Source: Sphaerisporangium album
Lineage (GTDB): Bacteria; Actinomycetota; Actinomycetes; Streptosporangiales; Streptosporangiaceae
Length of the DNA: 64,000 bases
Reading direction: 5' to 3'
Assembly: GCF_003323745.1 (NCBI RefSeq)
Contig: NZ_QOIL01000001.1
Span: 1 to 64,000, forward strand
Shown here one piece after another: positions 51,150-60,057 of the stretch. The notes beneath the pieces were generated by a model that did not search any database, had not been told where the DNA came from, and saw nothing but the letters and a program-made list of their open reading frames with translations. A program made the position numbers and the translations under genes. Numbering within the stretch: position 1 is the first letter of the stretch; the number at the start of each line of letters is the position of its first letter.

Positions 51150-52270
51150 GCGCGGGCTCCCGATTCGACGTGGCCGGCGTGGGGGTGGCCCGCGGGTCCG
51201 GTGGGGACGCGGACGGTGTCGTGCTCGTAGCCGAAGTACCGCGGGCCGACCAGCTCCAGCCCTTCGGCGGTGTGCCAGCGCGGGTCGCACGGGGCCGCGA
51301 GCACCCGCACCCGCTGGCCGTAGCGCAGGGACTCGGTGGTGACGGCGGCGCCGGTCTCGGCGTCCAGCACGCAGATCAGGTCAGGGACGGTGGCCACCAC
51401 CTCGCCGTCGCGGACGGCCACCAGGTGCTCGTTCTGGAACCGCAGCAGCAGCTCGCCGTGCCGGCCGTCGAATCCCTCCAGCACCGCCTCGCCGCGGGCG
51501 AACCCGCCCTCGGTGCGGCGGACGACGTCGACGACCTTGCCGCCGAACAGCTCCACGCCGCCCAGCAGGCTCGTGACGGCCGCGACCGGGTCGCGGTGCG
51601 CGGCCCGCGCCTCGCGCGCGACGCGGCCGAGCTCCGCGCACAGCGAGAGGGTGCCCGGGACGAGCGCCTCGCGCGCCTGCGTCCCGGTCATCGGGTACAG
51701 GCCGATCATCGCCGCGCAGCCCATGTCGATCGTGGCCGACCGGGCGAGCCGTTCGGCCCACTTGTTGTCCACCGTGTCGAAGATGCCGCGGTTGCCCTTC
51801 TCGTCGGCTATGGACATCGGGGTGGCGCCGAGCCCGTACAGGGTCGGCATGACCATCTGCAGCTCGGGGAAGGCGCGGCCCATCCCGTCGGCGTCGACCA
51901 CGGGGAGCCCGAGCCCGGCGGCGGCGACGACCGGTACCAGCGCGTTGACGCCGCCCGCCTCGGCGCAGATCAGATGCGTCGGCCGCCGTCCGAGATAGGC
52001 GGCGACGGCCTGGACGGCGAGGGCCGCCTGCTCGACGGCCGGCACCTTCTCCAGCATGACGGTGGGGGCGCCCATCATGGCGACCACCACGGCGACCGCG
52101 TCGTCCGGGACCTCGCCGAGCGGGACCAGCGGGACCGGGCCTCCCGCGCGGATCGCGGCCCGCGCGAGCAGGCGGCCGATGTGCGGGTCCCCTCCGCCGC
52201 CGGTGCCGAGGACGGCCGCGCCGGCCGCCAGGTCGTCCAGGTCGGGTTCGGTGATGAGCCGCTCAGCCAC
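51146..52270 (-). CDS. DUF917-family protein (first paralogue of the cluster)
   Basis: The 374-residue product is a DUF917 protein. It has AGAAVLGTGGGGDPHIGRLLA, ICAEAGGVNALVPVVAAA, VVDADGMGRAFPELQMVMPT and DLICVLDAETGAAVTTESLRYGQR. It overlaps the HyuA-like gene by 8 nt on the 5' side and the next DUF917 gene by 4 nt on the 3' side, so the whole set is one operon. Hydrolysis or ring modification of a hydantoin- or pyrimidine-related compound is suggested by the permease and HyuA-like partner. Confidence 0.91.
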   Translation of the reverse strand: MAERLITEPDLDDLAAGAAVLGTGGGGDPHIGRLLARAAIRAGGPVPLVPLGEVPDDAVAVVVAMMGAPTVMLEKVPAVEQAALAVQAVAAYLGRRPTHLICAEAGGVNALVPVVAAAGLGLPVVDADGMGRAFPELQMVMPTLYGLGATPMSIADEKGNRGIFDTVDNKWAERLARSATIDMGCAAMIGLYPMTGTQAREALVPGTLSLCAELGRVAREARAAHRDPVAAVTSLLGGVELFGGKVVDVVRRTEGGFARGEAVLEGFDGRHGELLLRFQNEHLVAVRDGEVVATVPDLICVLDAETGAAVTTESLRYGQRVRVLAAPCDPRWHTAEGLELVGPRYFGYEHDTVRVPTGPAGHPHAGHVESGARA

Positions 52271-53819
52271 GGCCGCCCTCCAGTTGCAGGTCCCCGACCG
52301 CCTTGACGCGGATGCGGGTGGCGTTCCCCGGCAGGTAGGCGAGCGGCACCTCGTCCACCTCGACGACCCGCACGCTGCCCGGCTTGGCCCCTGCGGCGAT
52401 CGCCTTGTCCACCGCCTCCTGCTTGGCGTCGTCCAGCACGGCCTGCCGCCGGCCGGGCTCGACGGGGAAGATGCGGTCGACCTCCCCGCCGATCTGCGCG
52501 ATGGCGGCGCCGATGGCGTTGGCGACGGCGAAGTGCTCGGGCCGGTGCACGGGGCCGGACTCGAACTCGTCCGGAAGCAGGATCGACCCGCCCCCGACCA
52601 CGACCACGGGCAGCGGGTCGGGGGAGGTGCGGACGCGCTCGATGGCGTCGGCGATGTCGGAGGCGATCCGCCGCAGTGCCGCCTCGGCCAGCGACCGGTC
52701 CAGGTCCCGGACCAGGCCCGGGTCGCCGATCGCGGCGCGGCCGGCGGCCACCGCGACGTCGGTGGCGGTGAGCGTGGAGCCCCCGAACACCCGGGCCTCC
52801 TCGGCGAGGCGGTACCCGACGGAGTCGGGCCCCACCGTCACGTCCCCCTGCCCGCCCCGGACGCGGCTGCCGCCGCCGATGCCGAGGCTGAGCACGTCGG
52901 GCATCCGGAAGTTGGTGCGGATGCCCGCCACGCTGACCTCCGTGGTGGCCTCACGGGGGAAGCCGTGCCGCAGGACGCCGATGTCGCTGGTCGTGCCGCC
53001 CACGTCGACCACCGCGCACGTCTGCGCCCCGGACAGGAACGCCGCGCCGCGCATGGAGTTGGTCGGGCCGGAGGCGAAGGTGGCCACCGGGTAGCGGCGG
53101 GCGAAGTCGACGTCCATCAGCGTGCCGTCGTTCTGGCTGAGGTAGAGCGGCGCGTGGATGCCGGCGCCTTCGAGCGACCCCACCAGCCCGTCCACGATGC
53201 GGGTGGCGAGTTCGCGCAGCGAGGCGTTGATGATGGTCGCGTTCTCCCGCTCCAGCAGGCCGATCCGGCCGATCTCCGAGGAGAGCGAGACGGCGAGGCC
53301 GGGAAGCTCGCCGGTGAGGATGTCGGCGGCACGCTGCTCGAACTCGGCGTTCACCGGGGAGAAGACGCTGGAGATGGCCACGCTGCGGATGCCGTGCCGG
53401 TGCAGCTCCCCGGCCACCTGGCGGATCTCGTCCTCGCGCGGCTCGGAGATGCGGCGCCCGTCGAACTCGTGCCCGCCGTGGCACAGGTAGGCCCGGCCCG
53501 CGATGGCCTCCACCAGCCGCTCCGGCCAGTCGACCATGGGCGGCAGCGACGCGGTGGCGGGCAGCCCGAGGCGCACGGCGGCGGTCGGCGCCAGCCGGTC
53601 GGCCTCGACGAGGGCGTTGATGAAGTGCGTGGTGCCGATCATGACCGCGTACACCGCGGCCGGGTCGAAGGCCCGCTGGGTCTGCAGCGCGGCCAGCGCG
53701 GTGTTGATGCCGCTGGTCACGTCGCGCGTGGTCGCGGTCTTGACGGCGGCGAGCACGCTCTGCCCGTCCATGAGCACGGCGTCGGTGTTGGTGCCCCCGA
53801 CGTCGATTCCGATGCGCAT
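52263..53819 (-). CDS. Hydantoinase/oxoprolinase family (HyuA-like) protein
   Basis: The 518-residue product starts MRIGIDVGGTNTDAVLMDGQ, the phosphate-binding motif of the HyuA/OplA ATPase fold, and contains GTTHFINALVEAD, DVGGTTSDIGVL and GIGGGSRVRGG. HyuA enzymes open hydantoin or 5-oxoproline rings using ATP. At 518 residues it is shorter than classical HyuA (about 690), a size common for the DUF917-associated branch. No HyuB is present. It overlaps the first DUF917 gene by 8 nt and is 27 nt downstream of the permease gene. Confidence 0.91.
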   Translation of the reverse strand: MRIGIDVGGTNTDAVLMDGQSVLAAVKTATTRDVTSGINTALAALQTQRAFDPAAVYAVMIGTTHFINALVEADRLAPTAAVRLGLPATASLPPMVDWPERLVEAIAGRAYLCHGGHEFDGRRISEPREDEIRQVAGELHRHGIRSVAISSVFSPVNAEFEQRAADILTGELPGLAVSLSSEIGRIGLLERENATIINASLRELATRIVDGLVGSLEGAGIHAPLYLSQNDGTLMDVDFARRYPVATFASGPTNSMRGAAFLSGAQTCAVVDVGGTTSDIGVLRHGFPREATTEVSVAGIRTNFRMPDVLSLGIGGGSRVRGGQGDVTVGPDSVGYRLAEEARVFGGSTLTATDVAVAAGRAAIGDPGLVRDLDRSLAEAALRRIASDIADAIERVRTSPDPLPVVVVGGGSILLPDEFESGPVHRPEHFAVANAIGAAIAQIGGEVDRIFPVEPGRRQAVLDDAKQEAVDKAIAAGAKPGSVRVVEVDEVPLAYLPGNATRIRVKAVGDLQLEGGRG

Positions 53820-53846
53820 TCCCGTTCCTTTCAGAGGGCCCGCGGC

Positions 53847-55193
53847 TCAGGCGGCGGACGGCGCGGACACGCCGGTGGGAGCCCCGTCGGCGGTCTCGGT
53901 GCGTGCGACGCCGTAGCCCCTGACCAGGCCGAGGCGGCCCGCGACGGCGTACAGCACGAAGGCGACGACGAGTGAGTTGATGCTGGGCAGGCCCCAGGTC
54001 ACGAACTTTCCGACGAGTGCGGCGGCGAGCCATATCACCAAGGTCGCCGGCACCCAGCGCGGCGCCAGCTCCGGCACCCCGCCCGACGCCCGGGTGGCGT
54101 CCAGCTCCCGGCGCCAGGTCCGGACCACGAAGTACTCGGCGACCATGATCCCGGCGATCGGCGGGAAGGCGACGCCGAGGACGATGAGGAAGTCGGTGAA
54201 GCCGCCGAGGATGCCCGCGGCGGCCAGGACGCTGCCCACCACGCCGATGACCAGGGTGACCAGGGCGCGGTTGACCTGCCGGCCGAAGACGGTGCCCACG
54301 AAGTTCACCAGGCCGAGCCCGGAGGAGTACAGGTTCCAGTCGTTGATCTTCAGGGTGCCGACGATGATGACCAGGACCCCGACCCAGCCGACGGTGGAGG
54401 TGACGATCGTGATGATGTCGGCGGACTTGACCGCGTGCGCGAGCAGCACGCCGATCAGGCCGATCACGTACTCGCCGAGCGTGATGCCGAGCAGGGTCTG
54501 CTTCACCACGTCGCCGACCGACCGGTTGTACCGGGTCATGTCCGGGGTGATCACCGCGCCGACGATGAACCCGCCGGCGACCAGCGTCGTGCCCTGGAGC
54601 AGCGTCAGCGACGGCCCGGCGGGGGCCGTGGCGGCCAGCTCCGACAGGGAGTGCCGGGACATCTCCGTGCCGACCGACCAGGCGACCAGCAGGATGAAGG
54701 CCGGCACGGTGAGGTACGCGGTCCAGGCCATCGAATGGAAGCCCTTGACCACGATGGCCGTCACCGCGAGCCCGAACAGGAGCGACCACGCCCACACCGG
54801 CAGGGCGGGCATCAGCTGGTGCAGGCCCTCGGCCGACACCGCCGACTGGATGCCGAACCACCCCACCAGGCTGATCCCGATGGCGAGGCCGATCAGCGCG
54901 GAACCCGCCTGGCCGAAGCCGCACCACCGGGCGAGGGTGGAGGTCGTCAGGCCCTCGCGCATGCCGATGACGCCGAGCGCGATGGCCACCAGCTCCAGGA
55001 TCACCGCGCCGAAGGTGATCGCCCAGAAGGCGTTCCAGAAGCTCATGCCGAACCCGAGGGTCGCGCCGAGCAGGAACTGGCTGAGGGCGGAGATCTGCCC
55101 GAACCGCTGGACGGCGACGGACACCCACGAGTAGCGGGCGCGGGCGGGGACCCGGGTTATGGCGTAGTCGTCGGTGCCTAGAGAAGATGCCAT
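53847..55193 (-). CDS. NCS1-family nucleobase/hydantoin permease (CodB-like)
   Basis: The 448-residue product is a 12-helix NCS1 secondary transporter. It starts with a cytoplasmic tail ending RYSWVSVAVQRFGQISALSQFLLGATLGFGM, typical for CodB-like cytosine permeases, and has FVTWGLPSINS near the end. It would import a pyrimidine, purine or hydantoin-type substrate for the enzymes encoded downstream. ATG 55193 starts the operon; the upstream stretch contains the promoter but no strong consensus. Confidence 0.9.
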   Translation of the reverse strand: MASSLGTDDYAITRVPARARYSWVSVAVQRFGQISALSQFLLGATLGFGMSFWNAFWAITFGAVILELVAIALGVIGMREGLTTSTLARWCGFGQAGSALIGLAIGISLVGWFGIQSAVSAEGLHQLMPALPVWAWSLLFGLAVTAIVVKGFHSMAWTAYLTVPAFILLVAWSVGTEMSRHSLSELAATAPAGPSLTLLQGTTLVAGGFIVGAVITPDMTRYNRSVGDVVKQTLLGITLGEYVIGLIGVLLAHAVKSADIITIVTSTVGWVGVLVIIVGTLKINDWNLYSSGLGLVNFVGTVFGRQVNRALVTLVIGVVGSVLAAAGILGGFTDFLIVLGVAFPPIAGIMVAEYFVVRTWRRELDATRASGGVPELAPRWVPATLVIWLAAALVGKFVTWGLPSINSLVVAFVLYAVAGRLGLVRGYGVARTETADGAPTGVSAPSAA

Positions 55194-55457
55194 GGTTGCC
55201 TCCGGGGGGCGGAGCGAGGTGTGCCAGGGGGCCTGACCACACGCGTGGTGGTCCGAGGGTAGGAACCGGCCACGTCCTCGTCACGATGCGATCGGCATAC
55301 TCGGACACCTCCGGGTGTGCATCATGCACGGTGACCCGGTCGGTGGCTCTGCGTCGCCGACGCGTCTCGCTCAGCGGTTCTCTCTTCTTACATCACCGGA
55401 AGGTGGATTTGTCCAGCGTGATGCGTGGGCGGAGGCGGGCCCACGAGGTCAACATGA
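55194..55457. other. Intergenic region upstream of the NCS1 permease
   Basis: About 260 bases hold the permease promoter region, which I cannot define by consensus. No gene is recognisable. Confidence 0.4.
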
Positions 55458-55493
55458 GTGCGGGGGACGAGCCGACCGGCCCGTCCCCCGCAC
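55458..55493 (-). terminator. Terminator of the sugar dehydrogenase gene
   Basis: A 16-bp stem with one mismatch (GTGCGGGGGACGAGCC at 55458-55473; partner at 55478-55493) with a 4-nt loop lies 16 nt after the stop of the PQQ-type dehydrogenase gene. Its core is the same as the hairpin at 47062-47091. Confidence 0.75.
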
Positions 55494-55509
55494 GTTCGTC
55501 TCGCGACGG

Positions 55510-58500
55510 CTAACCGCGCAACTGGGCGATCAGCGCCTTCGCGTCCCGTACCAGGACGTCCCGGGCCGCCGGATCGGTGACCTTGCCCGGATCCGCCGCC
55601 AGGTCGGCGAACTTCTCCAGTTTCTCGATCGCCTTGCCGGTCCGGCCGCGGTCCGCCTCCTTCTTGGCGTTCGCGAGCTGGTCGGCGAGCGAACCACTGC
55701 TCACCTTCCCGGCCGCCGTGAATGACTTCAGGAGCCCGTCCAGGTCGGCGAACGACGTCGTGACCTCGAAGGCGACGCTCTGCTCGGTCGTGCGGCCGGC
55801 CTTGTCCTTCGCGGTGACCTTCAGCGTGTGCGCGCCGAGCGGCAGCGTCCACAGCGGCACCGCCTGGCCGGAGGTGACCGCGCGGCCGTCGATGTCCGCC
55901 GTCACGCCCGCCACGCCCGACACCGCGTCGGTCGCCGAGAAGACGGGGGTGATCGACGCCGAGTCGCCGTACTTCTTCGCTTCCACGCCGCTCACCGACA
56001 GCACCGGGGCGGTCTTGTCGATCTTCACCGTGACGGTGCCGACCGGCGAGACGTTGCCGCCGTTGTCGGTGGCGCGGTAGCGCACCTCGGTGGTGCCCTC
56101 GGTGCTCAGCGTGATCGGGTTGTTGGCGTTCAGCCAGGTCGCGCCGCCGTTGATCGAGTACTGCCGGCTCGACACCGTGCCGTTGTCGGTCGCGGTGACC
56201 GTCAGCGTCACGTTGCCGGTGTACCAGCCGTTCTCGCCGCCGGGCTGCGCCGGGTTCAGCGTCGCCGTCACGGTCGGCGGCGTCTTGTCGGCGACGCCGT
56301 CGCCCACGAAGGTGAACGCGTCCACGTCGACCCCGCCGGTGGAGGTGACGTACAGCTTGCCGCTGCCCGCGGGCAGGTTCGCCAGCGCGGTGGTGACCGT
56401 CTGCCAGCCGGAGCCGGCGGGCACGCTGACGGTCGCGAACGGCTGCGCGGTCGCGGAGTTCCAGCGCAGGGACAGCGTCCCCTCACCGGAGGCCACGGTC
56501 TTCACCGAGGTGATGCCGGCGAAGTTGACCGGGTCGTAGGCGATCCAGTCGCCCGCGTCGAACGAGGTGATCTTGTTCAGGCCGGACGCCGTGTCGTCCG
56601 CCGTCTTGGTGACGCCGCTGGAGGCGTCGGCGTGCTCGGCCTGCATCAGCTTGGGGTTGAGGACCACCGTGGCGTCACCGAGCGCGCCGGGGATGCCGTT
56701 GGCGCCGTTGTCCCGGTAGCTGACCACGACGACACCGAAGATGTTCTCGGTCACGCCGTGCTCGGGGGCGTCCGCGGGGGTCACCCAGCCGATGGTGCAG
56801 CCGGTTCCGGTGCTGGTCGGGTGGGCGTGGTTGTCGTGGCCGAGGCCGAACGACCACTGCACCCGGCCGCAGACGGGGTTGTTGCCGTCCTCCTCGTCGG
56901 TCACCTTGACCTGGAACGGCACCGCGTTGCCCCAGTCGATGAAGCCGCCGTCGCCCGGCGTCGCGATCTCGACCTTGGGCGCGGTGTTGCCCACGGTGAT
57001 CTCGACGGACGTCAGCCCGAACTTGCCCTGCGCGTCGGTGACCCGCAGCCGGGCGTTGTACTGCCCGAGCTTGTCGTAGGTGTGCGAGGCGGTCACGCCC
57101 GAGGCGTCGAAGGTCCCGTCGCCGTCGAAGTCCCACTCGTACTCCAGGTCGCCGGGCTCGGTGTCCCGGGAGGCCGCACCGCTGAACTGGACGGTGAGCG
57201 GGGCCGCGCTGCTGGACCGCTTGTCGGTGGAGATCTTCGCCTGCGGGGTCTTGTTGCCCGGGGTGTAGTCGATGCGGTACAGGCCCGCCTCGGGGTTCTC
57301 GCGGAAGAAGCCGTTGCCGTAGTCCAGCACGTACAGCGAGCCGTCCGGGCCGAACTCGATGTCCATCGGGCTGTCGGTGATCGGCATCGCCATCGTCCGC
57401 AGCTCGCTGTTCGGCAGGAAGTTCTCGATCGCGGTCACGGGCCCGTTGGCGTCCGGCATCGTGAACGCGGCGAGGTAGTCCTGGGAGAACTCCGCGAAGA
57501 AGTACTTCTTGTCCCAGTACGCGGGGAACTTCGTGGGCGAGGGGTTCTCCGCGTCGTAGTGGTAGACCGGTCCGCCCATCGGGCCCTGACCGTTCTGCCG
57601 CGTGTCGAAGTCGGTGAGCCCGGCCCACTCCGCGGGCTGGTGGGTGTTGTTGTCCCCGTAGTAGAGGGTCGCGGGGAACGCGGGCGGCACCGTGGCGAGA
57701 CCGGTGTTCCACCGGGAGGTGTTCTTCGCCCCCGCCGCGCAGTCGAACCACTCACGCGGCTTGGACGTGGCGTAGTCCCACTCGTTGTAGTTGAAGTTGT
57801 GCCCGGTGCAGTACGGCCAGCCGGCGTTGACCGGCTTGCCGATCGGGACGGCGTTCCACTCGACGTACCCCATCGGGCCGCGGGCCGGGTCCGGGGCGCC
57901 GGCGTCCGGCCCGTAGTCGCCCCACGAGACCGTGCCGTTGACGGAGTCCACGTCCATGCGGAACGGGTTGCGCACGCCCATCGCGAAGATCTCGGGACGG
58001 GTCTTGGCGGTTCCCGGCGGGAAGAGGTTACCGTCGGGGACGGTGTACGAGCCGTTCTCAGCGACCTTGATGCGCAGGATCTTGCCGCGCAGGTCGTTGG
58101 TGTTGCCCGCGCCGCGCCGCGAGTCGAAGCCGGGGTTCATGCCGGGCGCGTCGTTGTTGGGGGCCATGCCGTTCGCGCCCGGCGTGCTGGCCGGGGTGTT
58201 GTCACCGGTCGCGAGGTAGAGGTTGCCCTGGTCGTCCCAGTCGAAGTCGCCCGCGACGTGGCAGCACTGCCCGCGCTGCGTCTCGACCTTGATGATGACC
58301 TGCTCGGTCGACAGGTCCAGGGAGTCGCCGGTCCACTTGAACCGGGAGAGCTGGTTATAGCCCTTCCACTGGTTCCAGTACGACTCGTCGGCCCCTGCGG
58401 GCAGCGAGTTCGGCGCGGAGCCGATGGGGGTGGACGGGGGATAGGGCGCCGTCATGGTCCTCGGCGCGTAGTAGACGTAGACCCACTTGTTCTGGGCGAA

Positions 58501-58821
58501 GCCGGGGTCGATGCCGATCGTCTGCAGGCCGTCCTCGGAGTTGTTGTAGACCGGGATGGTGTTGACGATCTTGGTGATGCCGGTCGCGGGATCGGTCAGC
58601 CGGACGTCGCCGGTGCGCGCGGTGTGCAGCACGCGCCTGTCGGGCAGCACGGCGAGGTCGATCGGCTCGCCGACGCTCTTGGTGAGGGTGATCTTCTCGT
58701 AGCTCGACCACTCGGTCGCGGGGTCGTGACCCGGATGGGCCGAGGCGGGCACCGCGGGTGCCACGAGCGGGAGCACCAGGGCGGCCAGGACGCCGCCGAG
58801 CAGGGTTTGGCTAAACTTCAA
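55510..58821 (-). CDS. Secreted PQQ-dependent sugar dehydrogenase with PKD and CBM6-type domains
   Basis: The 1,103-residue product starts with a signal peptide (MKFSQTLLGGVLAALVLPL...PASAH). Next is a glucose/sorbosone dehydrogenase-type six-bladed propeller (ITLTKSVGEPIDLAVLPDRRVL, AGDFDWDDQGNLYLATGDN, GKILRIKV, EIFAMGVRNPFRM, MDIEFGPDGSLYVLDYG), then a PKD domain (about 515-600), a CBM6-like beta-sandwich (about 730-850), an Ig-like/OmpL47 region and a helical end. It oxidises sugars or related alcohols outside the cell. The start TTG 58821 has GAAGAAGAGG upstream and puts a lysine before the hydrophobic core; the TTG at 58854 is less suitable. The isomerase gene upstream is in the same operon. 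Confidence 0.88.
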   Translation of the reverse strand: MKFSQTLLGGVLAALVLPLVAPAVPASAHPGHDPATEWSSYEKITLTKSVGEPIDLAVLPDRRVLHTARTGDVRLTDPATGITKIVNTIPVYNNSEDGLQTIGIDPGFAQNKWVYVYYAPRTMTAPYPPSTPIGSAPNSLPAGADESYWNQWKGYNQLSRFKWTGDSLDLSTEQVIIKVETQRGQCCHVAGDFDWDDQGNLYLATGDNTPASTPGANGMAPNNDAPGMNPGFDSRRGAGNTNDLRGKILRIKVAENGSYTVPDGNLFPPGTAKTRPEIFAMGVRNPFRMDVDSVNGTVSWGDYGPDAGAPDPARGPMGYVEWNAVPIGKPVNAGWPYCTGHNFNYNEWDYATSKPREWFDCAAGAKNTSRWNTGLATVPPAFPATLYYGDNNTHQPAEWAGLTDFDTRQNGQGPMGGPVYHYDAENPSPTKFPAYWDKKYFFAEFSQDYLAAFTMPDANGPVTAIENFLPNSELRTMAMPITDSPMDIEFGPDGSLYVLDYGNGFFRENPEAGLYRIDYTPGNKTPQAKISTDKRSSSAAPLTVQFSGAASRDTEPGDLEYEWDFDGDGTFDASGVTASHTYDKLGQYNARLRVTDAQGKFGLTSVEITVGNTAPKVEIATPGDGGFIDWGNAVPFQVKVTDEEDGNNPVCGRVQWSFGLGHDNHAHPTSTGTGCTIGWVTPADAPEHGVTENIFGVVVVSYRDNGANGIPGALGDATVVLNPKLMQAEHADASSGVTKTADDTASGLNKITSFDAGDWIAYDPVNFAGITSVKTVASGEGTLSLRWNSATAQPFATVSVPAGSGWQTVTTALANLPAGSGKLYVTSTGGVDVDAFTFVGDGVADKTPPTVTATLNPAQPGGENGWYTGNVTLTVTATDNGTVSSRQYSINGGATWLNANNPITLSTEGTTEVRYRATDNGGNVSPVGTVTVKIDKTAPVLSVSGVEAKKYGDSASITPVFSATDAVSGVAGVTADIDGRAVTSGQAVPLWTLPLGAHTLKVTAKDKAGRTTEQSVAFEVTTSFADLDGLLKSFTAAGKVSSGSLADQLANAKKEADRGRTGKAIEKLEKFADLAADPGKVTDPAARDVLVRDAKALIAQLRG

Positions 58822-58917
58822 CGTCTGCGCCTCTTCTTCGGGGGGCTCAGGCAAAGGCGGGCCGCCACGTGCGCCGCTGCGAGGATCACGTGGCGGTCCG
58901 TCCGAATGGCGGGGCTC

Positions 58918-60057
58918 TCAGCCCCGTAGGGCCGCCATGTTGGTGTAGCTCAGGGCGGCGTACTGCAGGGACCGGGCCGGGTCGGCCGTGCCGCCGGGCG
59001 CGTTGTCCTGCTCGTACATCGGGTTGTGGGAGCCCTTGGCGCCCACGCCGCGGAAGAACGCCGCGTAGTCGATGTCACCGGTCCCGAACGGCACCATGTC
59101 GTAGCCGTTGCCGGTCGCGGTGTTGGACTTCCCGTCCTTGGCGTGGAACAGCGGGAAGCGCTTGGTGTTCGGCCGGACGACCGACAGCGGGTCGAAGACG
59201 TCGGTCTGGACCGAGCCGTCGGGCGCGGTGTACGTACGGTGCTTGTACTGGGCGACGTGCGCCCAGAAGATGTCCATCTCCAGATAGACGACCTTGGGGT
59301 CGCTGATCGTGAGGAAGTACTCCAGACGGCGGATGCCCGAGGAGCGGGTGGGGCGGCCCAGCGCGTCCAGCGGGCCGCTGTCGAGCAGGAAGCTGTACGC
59401 GACGTCGTGGTTGTGCGTGTACAGCTTGATCCCGGCGTCGCTGGCGATCGCGCCCAGGGCGTTCCACTTCTCTGCGGCCTTGTCCCAGTCGGCCTTGTAG
59501 GCGCTGCCCGTGGGGTCGTTGCCGGTCCCCATGTGGTCCATGCCCAGGATGTTGGCGATCTCCAGGTGCTGCTTGAACCGGTCCAGGTCCGGCTGGGTGA
59601 AGGGCCAGGAGCCGGGGATGAAGCCGTGGTTGCCCTGCGCCCGCAGGCCGTTGTCGTCCAGCCAGCCGCGCAGCACCCGGGCTCCCGCGACGCTCTCGAG
59701 GCTGGCGCCGCCCTCGGAGTTCGCGTGCTGGCCGTACCCGGCGAACTCGACCTGCTGGTAGCCGATGCGGCCGAGCTCTTCGAACACCCGCCGGAACCCG
59801 GAGGGCAGGGGGGTGGAGTTCGGGTCGCGTGAGATCGCGTCCCGGACGGTGTAGAGGATGATGCCGCGCCTCGGCGGCGGAATCAGGACGCCGTTCGGGC
59901 CGGTCGCCGCACGGACGGCCGACGCGGGCCCGCCCACGGCCGTCACTGCCGCCGCCGCGGTGATGCCGGTCGTGGCCGCGAGGAACTGGCGCCGGTTCAG
60001 GCCGAGCCTCCGGCGCAGCGCGCCGCCGATCTCGATCTCTTCTTCGTATGCACTCAT
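58918..60057 (-). CDS. Tat-exported sugar-phosphate isomerase/epimerase-like TIM-barrel protein
   Basis: The 379-residue product has a twin-arginine signal (LNRRQFLAATTGITAAAAV, residues about 20-38) and a xylose-isomerase-like TIM barrel (IGYQQVEFAGYGQH, LRAQGNHGFIPGSW, LYTHNHDVAYSF, VVYLEMDIFWAH, FPLFHAKDGKS). Metal-binding residues are likely the Glu, His and Asp in these motifs. It pairs with the extracellular dehydrogenase gene directly downstream (96-nt gap); this pair is common in actinobacteria. The ATG is at 60057. The substrate is probably an exported sugar or its oxidised form. Confidence 0.88.
   Translation of the reverse strand: MSAYEEEIEIGGALRRRLGLNRRQFLAATTGITAAAAVTAVGGPASAVRAATGPNGVLIPPPRRGIILYTVRDAISRDPNSTPLPSGFRRVFEELGRIGYQQVEFAGYGQHANSEGGASLESVAGARVLRGWLDDNGLRAQGNHGFIPGSWPFTQPDLDRFKQHLEIANILGMDHMGTGNDPTGSAYKADWDKAAEKWNALGAIASDAGIKLYTHNHDVAYSFLLDSGPLDALGRPTRSSGIRRLEYFLTISDPKVVYLEMDIFWAHVAQYKHRTYTAPDGSVQTDVFDPLSVVRPNTKRFPLFHAKDGKSNTATGNGYDMVPFGTGDIDYAAFFRGVGAKGSHNPMYEQDNAPGGTADPARSLQYAALSYTNMAALRG

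Noticed and set aside
55828-58929. A 1,033-codon open frame on the plus strand opposite the sugar dehydrogenase gene
   Set aside because: Composition is that of a reverse-strand shadow (Arg, Val, Gly, His); no start signal and no domain.
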